A DNA stretch of 23,353 nucleotides. It comes from CAYSSG01 sp964433635. Its GTDB lineage: Bacteria; Atribacterota; Phoenicimicrobiia; Phoenicimicrobiales; Stramentimicrobiaceae. The stretch spans positions 1 through 23,353 of the forward strand of contig CAYSSG010000032.1 of NCBI GenBank assembly GCA_964433635.1. The letters run 5' to 3'. The position numbers and the translations under genes are program-made. This document shows positions 8,257-16,068 of this stretch, one piece after another (the stretch's first letter is position 1; each line of letters starts with the position of its first letter). Below the pieces are notes generated by a model that was not told the DNA's origin, made no database searches, and saw only the letters and a list, made by a program, of their open reading frames with translations.

Positions 8257-9252
8257 TCATTTGGTATCCATAAAATAATTTTCTTTCATTGTATCTATAA
8301 ACATGGCAACCAAAATAATAAATCCAGTGGTAGCCTGAATCAGAAAAGCATTTACATGAGATAAATTCATAAAATTATTCACAGATGAAATTAAAAGCAC
8401 TCCTCCAAAAATTCCCACTATTCTTCCTCTACCTCCTGAAAGTTTTACACCTCCAATAACAGCTGCTGCAAATATATACATGATTAATCCAGAGGACATA
8501 TGTGATGAAACTGAATTTAATCTACCTGCCAAGACCCACCCAGCACATGAAGCTAATAATCCACTTAAGGCATAGGCAGTCAGCACTGTTAATTCTACAT
8601 TTATACCAGCTGCCCTTGCTGCATCTATGTTACTTCCAATTGCATAGAACTTTCTTCCCAGAGGTGTATAGGTTAATATGATGTGAAACAGGATATAGAG
8701 CGATATGAGGAATATAATGGAAACCGGTAAGCCATAAATTTTTGCTCCTCCTAAGTAATTGAAAGTACTGTTAAGAGGGTAGATGGATTTCCCCTTACTT
8801 ATATATACACTCAAGCCTGTCAAGACAATCGACATGGCTAAGGTGGTAATAAATGGATTCATTTTTTGGTATGCCACTAACAAACCATTGATAATTCCTA
8901 TGACTAAACCTGTTATTAACATAATGACTATGGTTAACACCGGGTTTAAAAGCAACCCGGATGCTAAAGCGTCAGAAGACATAAGCCATCCAGCCAAAAG
9001 TCCTGTAAAAACAAGGGTCGATTCAACAGTTAAGTCAAAGAATCCACTGATCAAACACATAGAACCGCCCAGCGTTAAAATGCCCAATATGATTGAATGT
9101 ACCAGTAGGTTCACAATATTTAAGTAACTGAAAAATGCCTTATTGATCATACCTGCAAAAATCCATAGCAATATCAATAAAATCCAGACAAAATTATCAG
9201 AAAATAGACTTTTAAAATTTTTATTACCTTTCACTCTCCACCTCTTGTTCAA
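8257..9252 (-). CDS. RbsC-type sugar ABC transporter permease (cluster B)
   Basis: Inner-membrane permease of the branched-chain amino acid/ribose type. About eight to ten hydrophobic segments are visible over 331 residues, with family phrases such as ILTLGGSMCLISGFFDLTVE, NPFITTLAMSIVLTGLSVY, PLGRKFYAIGSN and FAAAVIGGVKLSGGRGRIVG. It should form a homodimer with the double ATPase encoded 19 bases upstream. The longest start is a TTG at 9252 with no clear Shine-Dalgarno. An in-frame GTG at 9234 follows GAGGTGG and may be the real start, shortening the protein by six residues without touching the first membrane helix. Substrate is not deducible from the permease alone; context suggests an amino-sugar compound. 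Confidence 0.93.
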   Translation of the reverse strand: MNKRWRVKGNKNFKSLFSDNFVWILLILLWIFAGMINKAFFSYLNIVNLLVHSIILGILTLGGSMCLISGFFDLTVESTLVFTGLLAGWLMSSDALASGLLLNPVLTIVIMLITGLVIGIINGLLVAYQKMNPFITTLAMSIVLTGLSVYISKGKSIYPLNSTFNYLGGAKIYGLPVSIIFLISLYILFHIILTYTPLGRKFYAIGSNIDAARAAGINVELTVLTAYALSGLLASCAGWVLAGRLNSVSSHMSSGLIMYIFAAAVIGGVKLSGGRGRIVGIFGGVLLISSVNNFMNLSHVNAFLIQATTGFIILVAMFIDTMKENYFMDTK

Positions 9253-9271
9253 TAATCATATTTGATGAAAA

Positions 9272-10753
9272 TCATACTGCTTCCAATTTACAAAAATCAT
9301 TTTTAGTATAATTTTCGTTAATTTCACCGTTTTTAAGTACAATAATTCTATCGCTCATCTCTACTAATTCTGTAATAGCTGAACTAATCAGCAAGATAGA
9401 TTTGCCACTGCTGACTAAATCATTCATAATTTGATGAATATGTTTTTTTGCTTTGATATCAATGCCGAAGGTAGGATCATCCAGAATAAATATTTCCAAA
9501 CCGCTGCCTAATAATCTTGCTACCATTACTTTCTGCTGATTGCCTCCGCTAAGCTCTTCAATTTTTTGATCAATATTAGAAAGTTTCACATTCAGTTGTT
9601 TAACAAATTTATTTACAATATTGTTTTCCTTTGTTATTTCTATTAATCCAATCAAATTTAAAAGTTTTTTCAGAAAAGTAATGGTGGTATTCTCTCTAAC
9701 AGATCTCCCTGTTAAAATACCCCACTTGATTCTATCTTCAGGAAGATAACCTATACCATTCATAATCGCCTCTTCAACATTATGGTTTTTAATTCTTCTA
9801 CCTTCTAATAGAATCTGTCCACTCTCAAAATGATCCAATCCGCATATTATCCTTACCAATTCTGTTCTTCCAGATCCTTTTAATCCATATAGACCCAGGA
9901 TTTCCCCCTTGTTGAGATTAAAACTGACACCTTTAAATAAAGGTTCTTTTGAAATATTTTGCACCTGTAAAATGGTTTCTCCAATATTAACATCTCTTTC
10001 CGGATAAAGATCTGTTTCTTTACCTACCATATATTGAACTAATTGTGAAATAGTAAAACATTCGGTTTTATCGCAATGTACAACTTCTCCATCTCTCAAT
10101 ATTGTAACCCTATCAGATATTTTCAATACTTCATCAAGAAAGTGGGAAATATATACAAAACTGGTTGTATTCCTTTTCCTTAATGACCTTATAAAACTAA
10201 ATAAAATTTCTATTTCATGAATTGCTAATGGCGCTGTGGGTTCATCCAAAATGATAACATCAGCCTGGTCTACGAAGAATGCTTTTGTGATGGCTATAAT
10301 CTGTTGATTAACATAACTTAAATTGGTAACTTTTGTAGTGGGATCAAGATCTAATTCCAATTTTTTTAATAGTTCATGAGATTTCGTCTGAATTTCATCC
10401 CAATCGATCAATATGCCTGAATGTGCTCTCGGCCAATCATTTAGAAAAAGATTTTCACCTATCGATAATTCAGGTATAAGTTGAATTTTTTGTGGAATCA
10501 TCGCAATCCCTATTTTTCTGGTGATAGATGGAGATAATTTTTTATATTCTATCCCTTTTATATCAATTTCCCCGGAATCCTTATCCAGTAATCCATATAA
10601 AATATTGACCAATGTGGTTTTACCTGCTCCGTTTTCACCTATAATGGCATGTATTTCTCCTTTTTCCAGGCTAAAATTTACATTTCTTAAAGCCCTTGTT
10701 GAACCAAAGTTCTTACATATGTCTCTCAGGTTAACGATAGTATCTTTAGACAC
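9272..10753 (-). CDS. RbsA/MglA-type sugar ABC transporter ATPase (cluster B)
   Basis: A 493-residue ATPase with two nucleotide-binding domains. Domain 1 has Walker A GENGAGKTTL (about 39-48) and Walker B VIILDEPTAPL. Its signature region is the relaxed YVNQQIIAITKAF form. Domain 2 has a GLKGSGRTEL P-loop variant, a good LSGGNQQKVMVARLL signature and IFILDDPTFGID, where the usual catalytic Glu after the Walker B Asp is replaced by Asp. The start is a GTG at 10753 with GGAAGGG eight bases upstream. It is separated from the binding-protein gene by about 100 bases containing a long stem-loop. It energises the adjacent RbsC-type permease at the cytoplasmic face. Confidence 0.94.
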   Translation of the reverse strand: MSKDTIVNLRDICKNFGSTRALRNVNFSLEKGEIHAIIGENGAGKTTLVNILYGLLDKDSGEIDIKGIEYKKLSPSITRKIGIAMIPQKIQLIPELSIGENLFLNDWPRAHSGILIDWDEIQTKSHELLKKLELDLDPTTKVTNLSYVNQQIIAITKAFFVDQADVIILDEPTAPLAIHEIEILFSFIRSLRKRNTTSFVYISHFLDEVLKISDRVTILRDGEVVHCDKTECFTISQLVQYMVGKETDLYPERDVNIGETILQVQNISKEPLFKGVSFNLNKGEILGLYGLKGSGRTELVRIICGLDHFESGQILLEGRRIKNHNVEEAIMNGIGYLPEDRIKWGILTGRSVRENTTITFLKKLLNLIGLIEITKENNIVNKFVKQLNVKLSNIDQKIEELSGGNQQKVMVARLLGSGLEIFILDDPTFGIDIKAKKHIHQIMNDLVSSGKSILLISSAITELVEMSDRIIVLKNGEINENYTKNDFCKLEAV

Positions 10754-10782
10754 TTGAATTTCCCTTCCTGTATCATCATGAC

Positions 10783-10833
10783 CTTAATTTTACTATTTGG
10801 GGAGAGAAATACTCCCCAAATAGTAAAATTAAG
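10783..10833 (-). promoter_or_regulatory. 22-bp perfect intercistronic stem-loop
   Basis: Arms at 10783-10804 and 10812-10833 are perfectly complementary over 22 bp, with a seven-base loop. The loop-proximal end is GC-rich (GGGGAG/CTCCCC). It lies between the binding-protein stop and the ATPase start. On the transcribed (minus) strand no T-run follows, so it is unlikely to be an efficient intrinsic terminator. Similar structures after binding-protein genes (the malE and rbs type of arrangement) protect the upstream mRNA 3' end and give excess binding protein. Confidence 0.85.
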
Positions 10834-10854
10834 CATATTATAAAAAGTTTTCTT

Positions 10855-11940
10855 TTAGGATTTTTCTGGCGCTTTCCAGGCAATATTGCCCCACAAAGAA
10901 GGATCATCGATATTTGTAGAATCAACTTTTCCTGGAGTTAATACTACTACAGGACCAGCTGGTCCTTCTACCACTGCAGCCGGAGCCCAATGCGGATGTT
11001 CATCAGGAATATAATCTCCAGTAATTACATCTCCTGGTTTAAGTTCTTTTTTTCCAGTAACATGGTCAATCAATATTTGGGTAGCAATGGCTGAATGAAC
11101 CTTGAAATTACCATTAGAGGTATAATCCATGACTCCTCTTCTTATCTTATCTAAACCAATAGGCATTCCATCAATACTGACCCAGATAATGTGATCTTCA
11201 TCACCTGCTGGTTTTAATCTTCCAACTGTATTGAGTGCAGATTCTACTCCATCAGATATATAGTCACTGGCAGTATATATAGCCACTATATCTGGATCTG
11301 AAGTTAAAACATCTCTTGTGATTTCATCTGCTTTTGGAATCATCCAATCGCTTGGTTTCTCTATGAACTCAATAGCTGGGTACTTTTCAATCTTTTCCTT
11401 TAATCCATTTGTTCTTCCGATTGAGTTAGGATCTGTTAAGGTACCTACCACACCTAAAACTTTACCTTTAGGTTCACCATATTTACTGGTCAATGCATTG
11501 ACTAGATAGTCACCAGCTAATCTTCCAGCTTCTACTGGATCGGTTTTCACTACTGCCAAAACACTGCCTCCCTCAATATCCGTATCAAATACAACTACTG
11601 GGACTCCTGCATCATTTGCTTTTTTAACACCTTCTATGGCCAGCCTTGGATCTATCGGTTGAAGAACAATACCGGCAATATTTTTGCTGACCACAGCTTG
11701 GGTGATATAGTTTTCCAGAATATTCACCTGTGCCGCAGGATCAAAATTAGGATCACCCATGACAAAATCATAACCATTATCTATTGCGGTATTATAAGCT
11801 CCGACATAATGAGCCAAAGAACTTTCACCAGCAAATCCTACTTGTGGGATATATACAATGATATCTTTGGCAAATGAAGAAGCAATCATCGTAGATATGG
11901 CTAACATGATAACTAATAAGCACAATAAAGTTTTTTTCAT
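10855..11940 (-). CDS. Periplasmic sugar-binding protein of ABC transporter (cluster B)
   Basis: Solute-binding protein of the ribose/galactose (Peripla_BP_4) class. I choose the ATG at 11940: GGAG lies nine bases upstream, and the product begins with a clean signal peptide (MKKTLLCLLVIMLAISTMIA, cleavage near SSFA-KD). An upstream ATG at 11949 would be only one base from that GGAG. There is no lipobox Cys, so the mature protein is probably a free periplasmic protein of about 335 residues. Family phrases include IAGIVLQPIDPRLAIEGVKK, AGVPVVVFDTDI, AGRLAGDYLV and IVAIYTASDYISDGVESAL. The hinge and lobe pattern is complete. The proline-rich end (HPHWAPAAVVEGPAGPVVVL) is longer than in short ribose-binding proteins. 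Ligand is unknown; the operon suggests an N-acetyl amino sugar or conjugate. Confidence 0.94.
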   Translation of the reverse strand: MKKTLLCLLVIMLAISTMIASSFAKDIIVYIPQVGFAGESSLAHYVGAYNTAIDNGYDFVMGDPNFDPAAQVNILENYITQAVVSKNIAGIVLQPIDPRLAIEGVKKANDAGVPVVVFDTDIEGGSVLAVVKTDPVEAGRLAGDYLVNALTSKYGEPKGKVLGVVGTLTDPNSIGRTNGLKEKIEKYPAIEFIEKPSDWMIPKADEITRDVLTSDPDIVAIYTASDYISDGVESALNTVGRLKPAGDEDHIIWVSIDGMPIGLDKIRRGVMDYTSNGNFKVHSAIATQILIDHVTGKKELKPGDVITGDYIPDEHPHWAPAAVVEGPAGPVVVLTPGKVDSTNIDDPSLWGNIAWKAPEKS

Positions 11941-11956
11941 TTTTTTCATTCTCCTT

Positions 11957-11979
11957 TTGTTATTTTTCCAAAATAACAA
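11957..11979 (-). promoter_or_regulatory. 10-bp perfect inverted repeat just upstream of the binding-protein ribosome site
   Basis: TTGTTATTTT (11957-11966), three bases, then AAAATAACAA (11970-11979). It ends about three bases before the GGAG of the cluster B binding-protein gene. AT-rich, TTATTTT/AAAATAA-like palindromes are typical of ROK (NagC/Mlc/XylR) operators, so this may be an operator of the adjacent ROK repressor. Alternatively it forms an RNA hairpin next to the ribosome-binding site. Confidence 0.5.
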
Positions 11980-12055
11980 TCTTAATCAAATTTTCTCTTA
12001 AATTGATTCATCGTCCACCCTAAGATGCTAAGATACTACTCAGTACACAAACTAA

Positions 12056-12073
12056 TCATCTCTTCTTTGTCAT
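12056..12073 (-). CDS. Five-codon ORF with perfect ribosome site (possible leader ORF 2)
   Basis: Reads MTKKR then TGA. An AAGGAGG sequence (12084-12078) sits four bases before the ATG, starting right after the stop of the 17-residue ORF upstream. It is far too short to be a normal gene. It could be a leader peptide whose translation affects the downstream mRNA, or the mutated stub of a lost gene. Confidence 0.3.
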   Translation of the reverse strand: MTKKR

Positions 12074-12084
12074 AAAACCTCCTT

Positions 12085-12138
12085 CTATGAAAGCCAAATG
12101 CAATGTTTATATTCCATGGGGCTGCATTGACTTTTCAT
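12085..12138 (-). CDS. 17-residue ORF with strong ribosome site (possible leader peptide)
   Basis: Reads MKSQCSPMEYKHCIWLS. A GGGGAG sequence (12151-12146) lies seven bases before the ATG, an ideal arrangement. The stop TAG is followed at once by a second Shine-Dalgarno and a five-codon ORF. It sits in the long 5' region of the binding-protein gene. I do not recognise it. Candidates are a regulatory leader peptide, a genuine microprotein with two cysteines, or a gene relic. Confidence 0.35.
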   Translation of the reverse strand: MKSQCSPMEYKHCIWLS

Positions 12139-12395
12139 TGTTATTCTCCCCATTTTAAATTTTTGATTATCCTTCTATCCGTGACTATTAAAAACACATA
12201 TCAATCAATCATAAAATATTTTTTTATCATTTCCTTACAGTGTCATTATCAATTTTCTCTTAATCTAAAAAGCTTATTCTAAAAGTTGGGTACTCTTATA
12301 TCTAGTCCAAATAATTTGCCTTAATAAAATTCTTTCCATCAGTTCAGTAATAAAAAAGTAATCTCTAAACATTTTAAGTACTATTTAACCTGATA

Positions 12396-13604
12396 TCAGG
12401 GAAAGACATAAAAATGGAACATCTCCTGCAAAGGAATTGATGCCGCAGCAGTCATTCTGAAATCCTCTCCCAAAGATGTCGGACAAATTTCCAATTTATT
12501 TGATATAATTTTCAGGGCTTTTTCAGAGACTAATTGCTTGACCCGGGAAATCAGAAAGTGGTTATCATAAGCAATCTTTCCTCCTAAAATGATTACCTCT
12601 GGATTCAGAAAATTAACAATGTTCGTAATTCCAGCTGATAGATACACCGCAGTCTCTTCCATAATTTCCTGGGCTAACTGATCACCCTTTTCCAGTGCCT
12701 TACGAAAAATAGAATGGTTAACCTGATTTATATCTCCTTTAGTCAGTTCTAACATCACAGTATATTTTCCCTTGGTAACTGAAGAAACAATTTTAGAATG
12801 AATGGTAGACCAATTAATATAATTTTCAAGACAACCTTTGTTTCCACAGTCACATTTGATCCCGTTTAAATCTATACTGGTATGTCCAAACTCACCGGCA
12901 CCCCCGATACATCCGCGAAAGATAGAGCCATTGACAATAATCCCGGCTCCTACTCCATCTCCAAGAGTGATATAGACCAGGTTATCATATTTTTTATATG
13001 CCCCATATTGTTTTTCGGCCAGGGCAATGGCATTGGCATCATTTTCTAACCATATATTCAACTTAAACTTTTTATTCAGGATTTCTTTGAGATGAATGTT
13101 TCTTAATTTTAATTTCGTATTTTCATAAATAATCCCATTCTGTACATCGATAATACCCGGAGAAATAACCGAAATGCCGATACATTTTTTCAAATCTGGG
13201 CACTCATCCAGGAAAGGTTCAATCACCTTTACTAAATGCTCTATAAATAATTTTCCTGTTAAATGACTGATCGGGAATATTTTTTGTTTGATAATTTGGG
13301 CTTCCAAATCCATTTTTGATATCATAAGTTCATCGTTAGTAATAGCAATTCCGATAACAAAGAGGTTTTCCGGAGAAAATCGAATCAGAATAGGTTTTCT
13401 GCCTCCACTTGATTTTCCTATAGTGTCTTCATTAACTAATCCAACTTTAAGGAATTCTTTAACTGCAAAAGAAACTGTGGTGGGGCTTAATCCATTCTTT
13501 TTAGCTATTTCGCTGCGGGAAATAGGGCCATCATGACGTATGGTCCTGAGAATAATATTTCTATTTAAATCCTGAATTAATTTTTGGTTTCCGGTTCTTT
13601 TCAT
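12396..13604 (-). CDS. ROK-family transcriptional repressor (cluster B)
   Basis: A 402-residue NagC/XylR-type regulator. Residues 15-60 form a winged helix-turn-helix (GPISRSEIAKKNGLSPTTVS), followed by the conserved SSGGRKPILI linker. The ROK domain keeps GEFGHTSID (E238, H241) and the zinc motif CDCGNKGC (C251, C253, C258). The ATP phosphate-1 motif (normally DxGGT) is replaced by GIAITND (85-91), so it should bind a sugar effector but not phosphorylate it. It sits first in cluster B, directly upstream of the transporter, and behind its own promoter with a palindrome, which suggests local and self repression. The effector is probably the transported sugar or its phosphate. The ribosome site before 13604 is weak. 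Confidence 0.92.
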   Translation of the reverse strand: MKRTGNQKLIQDLNRNIILRTIRHDGPISRSEIAKKNGLSPTTVSFAVKEFLKVGLVNEDTIGKSSGGRKPILIRFSPENLFVIGIAITNDELMISKMDLEAQIIKQKIFPISHLTGKLFIEHLVKVIEPFLDECPDLKKCIGISVISPGIIDVQNGIIYENTKLKLRNIHLKEILNKKFKLNIWLENDANAIALAEKQYGAYKKYDNLVYITLGDGVGAGIIVNGSIFRGCIGGAGEFGHTSIDLNGIKCDCGNKGCLENYINWSTIHSKIVSSVTKGKYTVMLELTKGDINQVNHSIFRKALEKGDQLAQEIMEETAVYLSAGITNIVNFLNPEVIILGGKIAYDNHFLISRVKQLVSEKALKIISNKLEICPTSLGEDFRMTAAASIPLQEMFHFYVFP

Positions 13605-13629
13605 AGAAACTTTTCACTCTGATTTAGAT

Positions 13630-13650
13630 ACTTTTTCCAATGGAAAAAGT
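13630..13650 (-). promoter_or_regulatory. 21-bp palindromic operator candidate upstream of ROK repressor
   Basis: ACTTTTTCCA, one base, TGGAAAAAGT: two perfect 10-bp arms. It lies 26 bases before the repressor start and just downstream of the predicted -10, so a bound protein would block early transcription. Autoregulation by the encoded ROK protein is the simplest reading, as a sequence-based inference. Confidence 0.65.
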
Positions 13651-13661
13651 AACTTTATTTC

Positions 13662-13690
13662 AATATATCATATTCAATTAAACATTTCAA
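13662..13690 (-). promoter_or_regulatory. Extended -10 sigma-70 promoter for ROK repressor
   Basis: On the minus strand TTGAAA (13690-13685), a 17-base spacer, then TATATT (13667-13662), preceded by a TGA extended -10 element. Each hexamer matches consensus at five of six positions. The predicted start near 13655 falls right before the 21-bp palindrome. Confidence 0.65.
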
Positions 13691-13810
13691 TATCTTCTTC
13701 ACTGTTTATGTGGATATGCTCTGAAGGTGATTATTATTAAATTCAATGAAATTGAGTTTTTATTTCTTTAAGGTTGTTTATCAAAAAAAGAGATAATCAA
13801 TATTTTAAGA

Positions 13811-15028
13811 TTAAATCTTGTCAGCCAATCCGTAGTATTTTATAAATTTCAATTCAGGATAAACAGGGAGTTTGCCCACCAGAGGTTTGATGTACTTGAT
13901 ATACTCATCAGTGACAAAATTACCTTCAGCATTGATATATCGATCATCCATCGGTTTGATCCTTAAGGCTACTTCTTCCAGGGGGACAGCGCTTAATTCT
14001 ATTCGATAAGGAGAGGTTTTAATCCGATGGATGGAAACCATCACATCTGATACACCCTCTTCAGCTAGTTTGATGGCCTTCACTCCACAGGCATAGGCCT
14101 CTTCCAGGTCTACCTCACTTGCCCGGTCAATGGCACACATGGAGAGAGATTCGGTGATCTGAAATTCCCCACGGTAGCCGGTCTCCTGATGAATCAGCTT
14201 ATGCAGATTCAGAGCTGCGCTTCCTCCGGCCATGGCACCAAACTCGATATCCGGATCGTCATTCTGTGCATGGAGACTGGCGACAAAGCTCTGATCCTCC
14301 CAGAGGATGCCTTCTCCGCAGACGATAGATACCCAGCCGTATGCTTTGATACATTTCTTGACATCTGATAGAAATCTCTCCCGGGATAAAGGTCTTTCCG
14401 GCAGATAGATAAGATGGGGAGCATCTTCGGGCTTCTTTTTTACCAGTGCTGAAGAGGCAGCGAGCCATCCCGTATTTCTGCCTACCGTCTGCATGATCAC
14501 ATACTTATCCACACTCTGCATATCATGCGCCAGTCTACCGGCTTGCTGCACTGAAAGGCAGATGTACCTGGCTGCAGAGGCAAAACCCGGGGCATGGTCA
14601 GTCCCGCAGAGGTCATTGTCCACCGTCTTGGGAATCCCGATGACACATAAGGGGTAACCCTGTTCCTGGCAGTACCGGGATATCTGACGGTTGATCTCCA
14701 TGGTGCCGTTACCGCCGATCAGAAAAAAATAGCCGATATGATATTTTTGAAGTTGCCTCAGAATCAGAGGGAGATCTCCCTGCTGCAGAATATACCGGCA
14801 AGAACCTAAAATGGAGGAAGGCGTGTGACGTAAAGCCCGGATCATTCCGGGCTCTTCCTTTCCCAGATCCACAATTCTGTCCTGCAAAAGTCCTATGATT
14901 CCGTCTCTCATGCCCAGAATGTATCTCAATCTGTTTGATTTCAGCCCTTCCTCTATCAACCCGCAGAGACTGGAATTGATGACCGAGGTGGGGCCACCGA
15001 ACTGCCCTATGATAGCATTCTTTTTCAT
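13811..15028 (-). CDS. 6-phosphofructokinase family enzyme (ATP or pyrophosphate type unclear)
   Basis: Phosphorylates fructose 6-phosphate, or a related sugar phosphate, to the bisphosphate. Numbered from the ATG at 15028 (405 residues): GQFGGPTSVINSS (8-20), GGNGTMEI (105-112), the catalytic PKTVDND (133-139) and QTVGRNTGWLA (180-190). The GGDGS/GGDDS box is altered. Asn107 replaces the Mg-binding Asp, and Gly108 resembles ATP enzymes. The Lys in PKTVDND is typical of pyrophosphate-using enzymes, so donor use is uncertain. I prefer the 15028 start because AGGA lies eight bases upstream. The alternative at 15088 would overlap the permease gene and add 20 unrelated residues. It is the last gene of cluster A and could take the NagB product onward. 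Its local base composition is clearly GC-richer than cluster B transporters. Confidence 0.9.
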   Translation of the reverse strand: MKKNAIIGQFGGPTSVINSSLCGLIEEGLKSNRLRYILGMRDGIIGLLQDRIVDLGKEEPGMIRALRHTPSSILGSCRYILQQGDLPLILRQLQKYHIGYFFLIGGNGTMEINRQISRYCQEQGYPLCVIGIPKTVDNDLCGTDHAPGFASAARYICLSVQQAGRLAHDMQSVDKYVIMQTVGRNTGWLAASSALVKKKPEDAPHLIYLPERPLSRERFLSDVKKCIKAYGWVSIVCGEGILWEDQSFVASLHAQNDDPDIEFGAMAGGSAALNLHKLIHQETGYRGEFQITESLSMCAIDRASEVDLEEAYACGVKAIKLAEEGVSDVMVSIHRIKTSPYRIELSAVPLEEVALRIKPMDDRYINAEGNFVTDEYIKYIKPLVGKLPVYPELKFIKYYGLADKI

Positions 15029-15059
15029 ATTGAAATCCTGTGAAATATTAAAATTTACA

Positions 15060-16013
15060 CTATTGCCGGAATTTGGAATAGGTGTCAAAGCCTACCGCTG
15101 AGAGGATAATAACTCCCTTAACGACATACTGCACATAGATATGGATGCCCAGAAGATTGAATACATTGGCGATAATGGTGAGCAGCAGGACACCGATTAA
15201 AGTTCTCACAACTGACCCTTCTCCGCCGGATACACTGGTTCCCCCAATCACCGTGGAGGCAATGGCGTCCAGCTCATAGCCCTGACCGGCAAGAGGTGTC
15301 ACAGATAAAAGCCGGGAGGCATACACCACTCCTGCCATGGCAGCCATTAAACCGCCTACTACAAAGGTAAGGATATGATAGTAATCTACTTTGACCCCGG
15401 AAAGCCTGGAGGCTTCCTTATTCCCGCCCAGGGCACAGGCATATCTTCCAAACCTGGTTCTCTCTAGAATAAATTGCCAGAAAGCGACCATGATCACAAG
15501 AAGGATAACCGGAAAGGGTATAGGTCCCACGTAGCCGGTTCCTATAAAGGCAAACTCAGGTGCCTCTACATACAGGGGATATCCTCCGGTATATAAATAA
15601 GCCAGACCTCTGATAATTGTCATGGTACCCAGGGTGGCAATAATCGCAGGAATATGTATCTTCGCTGCCAGGAATCCGTTTAACAGACCGATGAGAGCAC
15701 CGATCAAAAGGACCAGTAATATGGCTAAAGTCCAGTGAATATGATATTGCAGGCCAACACACATGGCTGCAGTCAAAGCCAGTACAGAGCCGACGGAAAT
15801 ATCAAAACCTCCCCCGATAATCACAAAGGTTGTTCCGATAGCCATAATCCCGATAATGGAACTCTGCCTGAGTACATTGAGTATGTTCGCCCAGGACAGA
15901 AAACCAGGCGTAATCATGGATAATAAAATACACAATAACAAAAATATAAATAAGATGCCGTTTTTACTGATTACAGACCAAATTCCTTTTAAATCTGCCT
16001 TGTTATTCATCAT
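15060..16013 (-). CDS. RbsC-type sugar ABC transporter permease (cluster A)
   Basis: Inner-membrane permease, 317 residues, of the ribose/xylose class. Many hydrophobic helices are visible, with family phrases GTTFVIIGGGFDISVGSVLA, HIPAIIATLGTMTIIRGLAY, TRFGRYACALGGNKEASRLS and ASTVIGGTSVSGGEGSVVRT. It pairs with the double ATPase encoded 55 bases upstream and the binding protein at the start of the cluster. Two consecutive ATG codons (16013 and 16010) follow GAAGGA. The second has the slightly better spacing, a one-residue difference. Substrate is not directly readable; the cluster suggests a glycan-derived or amino-sugar compound. Confidence 0.95.
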   Translation of the reverse strand: MMNNKADLKGIWSVISKNGILFIFLLLCILLSMITPGFLSWANILNVLRQSSIIGIMAIGTTFVIIGGGFDISVGSVLALTAAMCVGLQYHIHWTLAILLVLLIGALIGLLNGFLAAKIHIPAIIATLGTMTIIRGLAYLYTGGYPLYVEAPEFAFIGTGYVGPIPFPVILLVIMVAFWQFILERTRFGRYACALGGNKEASRLSGVKVDYYHILTFVVGGLMAAMAGVVYASRLLSVTPLAGQGYELDAIASTVIGGTSVSGGEGSVVRTLIGVLLLTIIANVFNLLGIHIYVQYVVKGVIILSAVGFDTYSKFRQ

Positions 16014-16068
16014 TCCTTCTCTATTCGTGCTTTAAGCATATAAATCTTTTTTCTTTCAGTCACAAAAT

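Larger units (their letters stand above)
11980..12395 (-). other. Long leader between ROK repressor and binding-protein gene
   Basis: About 416 bases that should hold the control region of the cluster B transport operon. It contains two tiny ORFs with strong ribosome sites, listed separately, and otherwise AT-rich sequence. I found no convincing -35/-10 pair: the best is ATGACA at 12246-12241 with a poor -10. The repressor and transporter may therefore share the repressor's promoter, or the promoter is non-canonical. A 12-bp palindrome (12389-12400) overlaps the repressor stop codon. Confidence 0.5.

Noticed and set aside
8783..9127. 114-codon plus-strand ORF
   Set aside because: Antisense to the RbsC-type permease and without ribosome site or family features.
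10783..10833. Reading the long stem-loop as an intrinsic terminator
   Set aside because: No T-run follows the stem on the minus strand, and the genes on both sides belong to one transporter.
12208..12246. Promoter for the cluster B binding-protein gene
   Set aside because: TATGAT has no acceptable -35 and ATGACA has no acceptable -10 at 16-18 bases, so I did not call one.
12389..12400. Palindrome CCTGATATCAGG at the end of the cluster B ROK gene as terminator
   Set aside because: Only six base pairs with no loop and no T-tract after it; could be chance.
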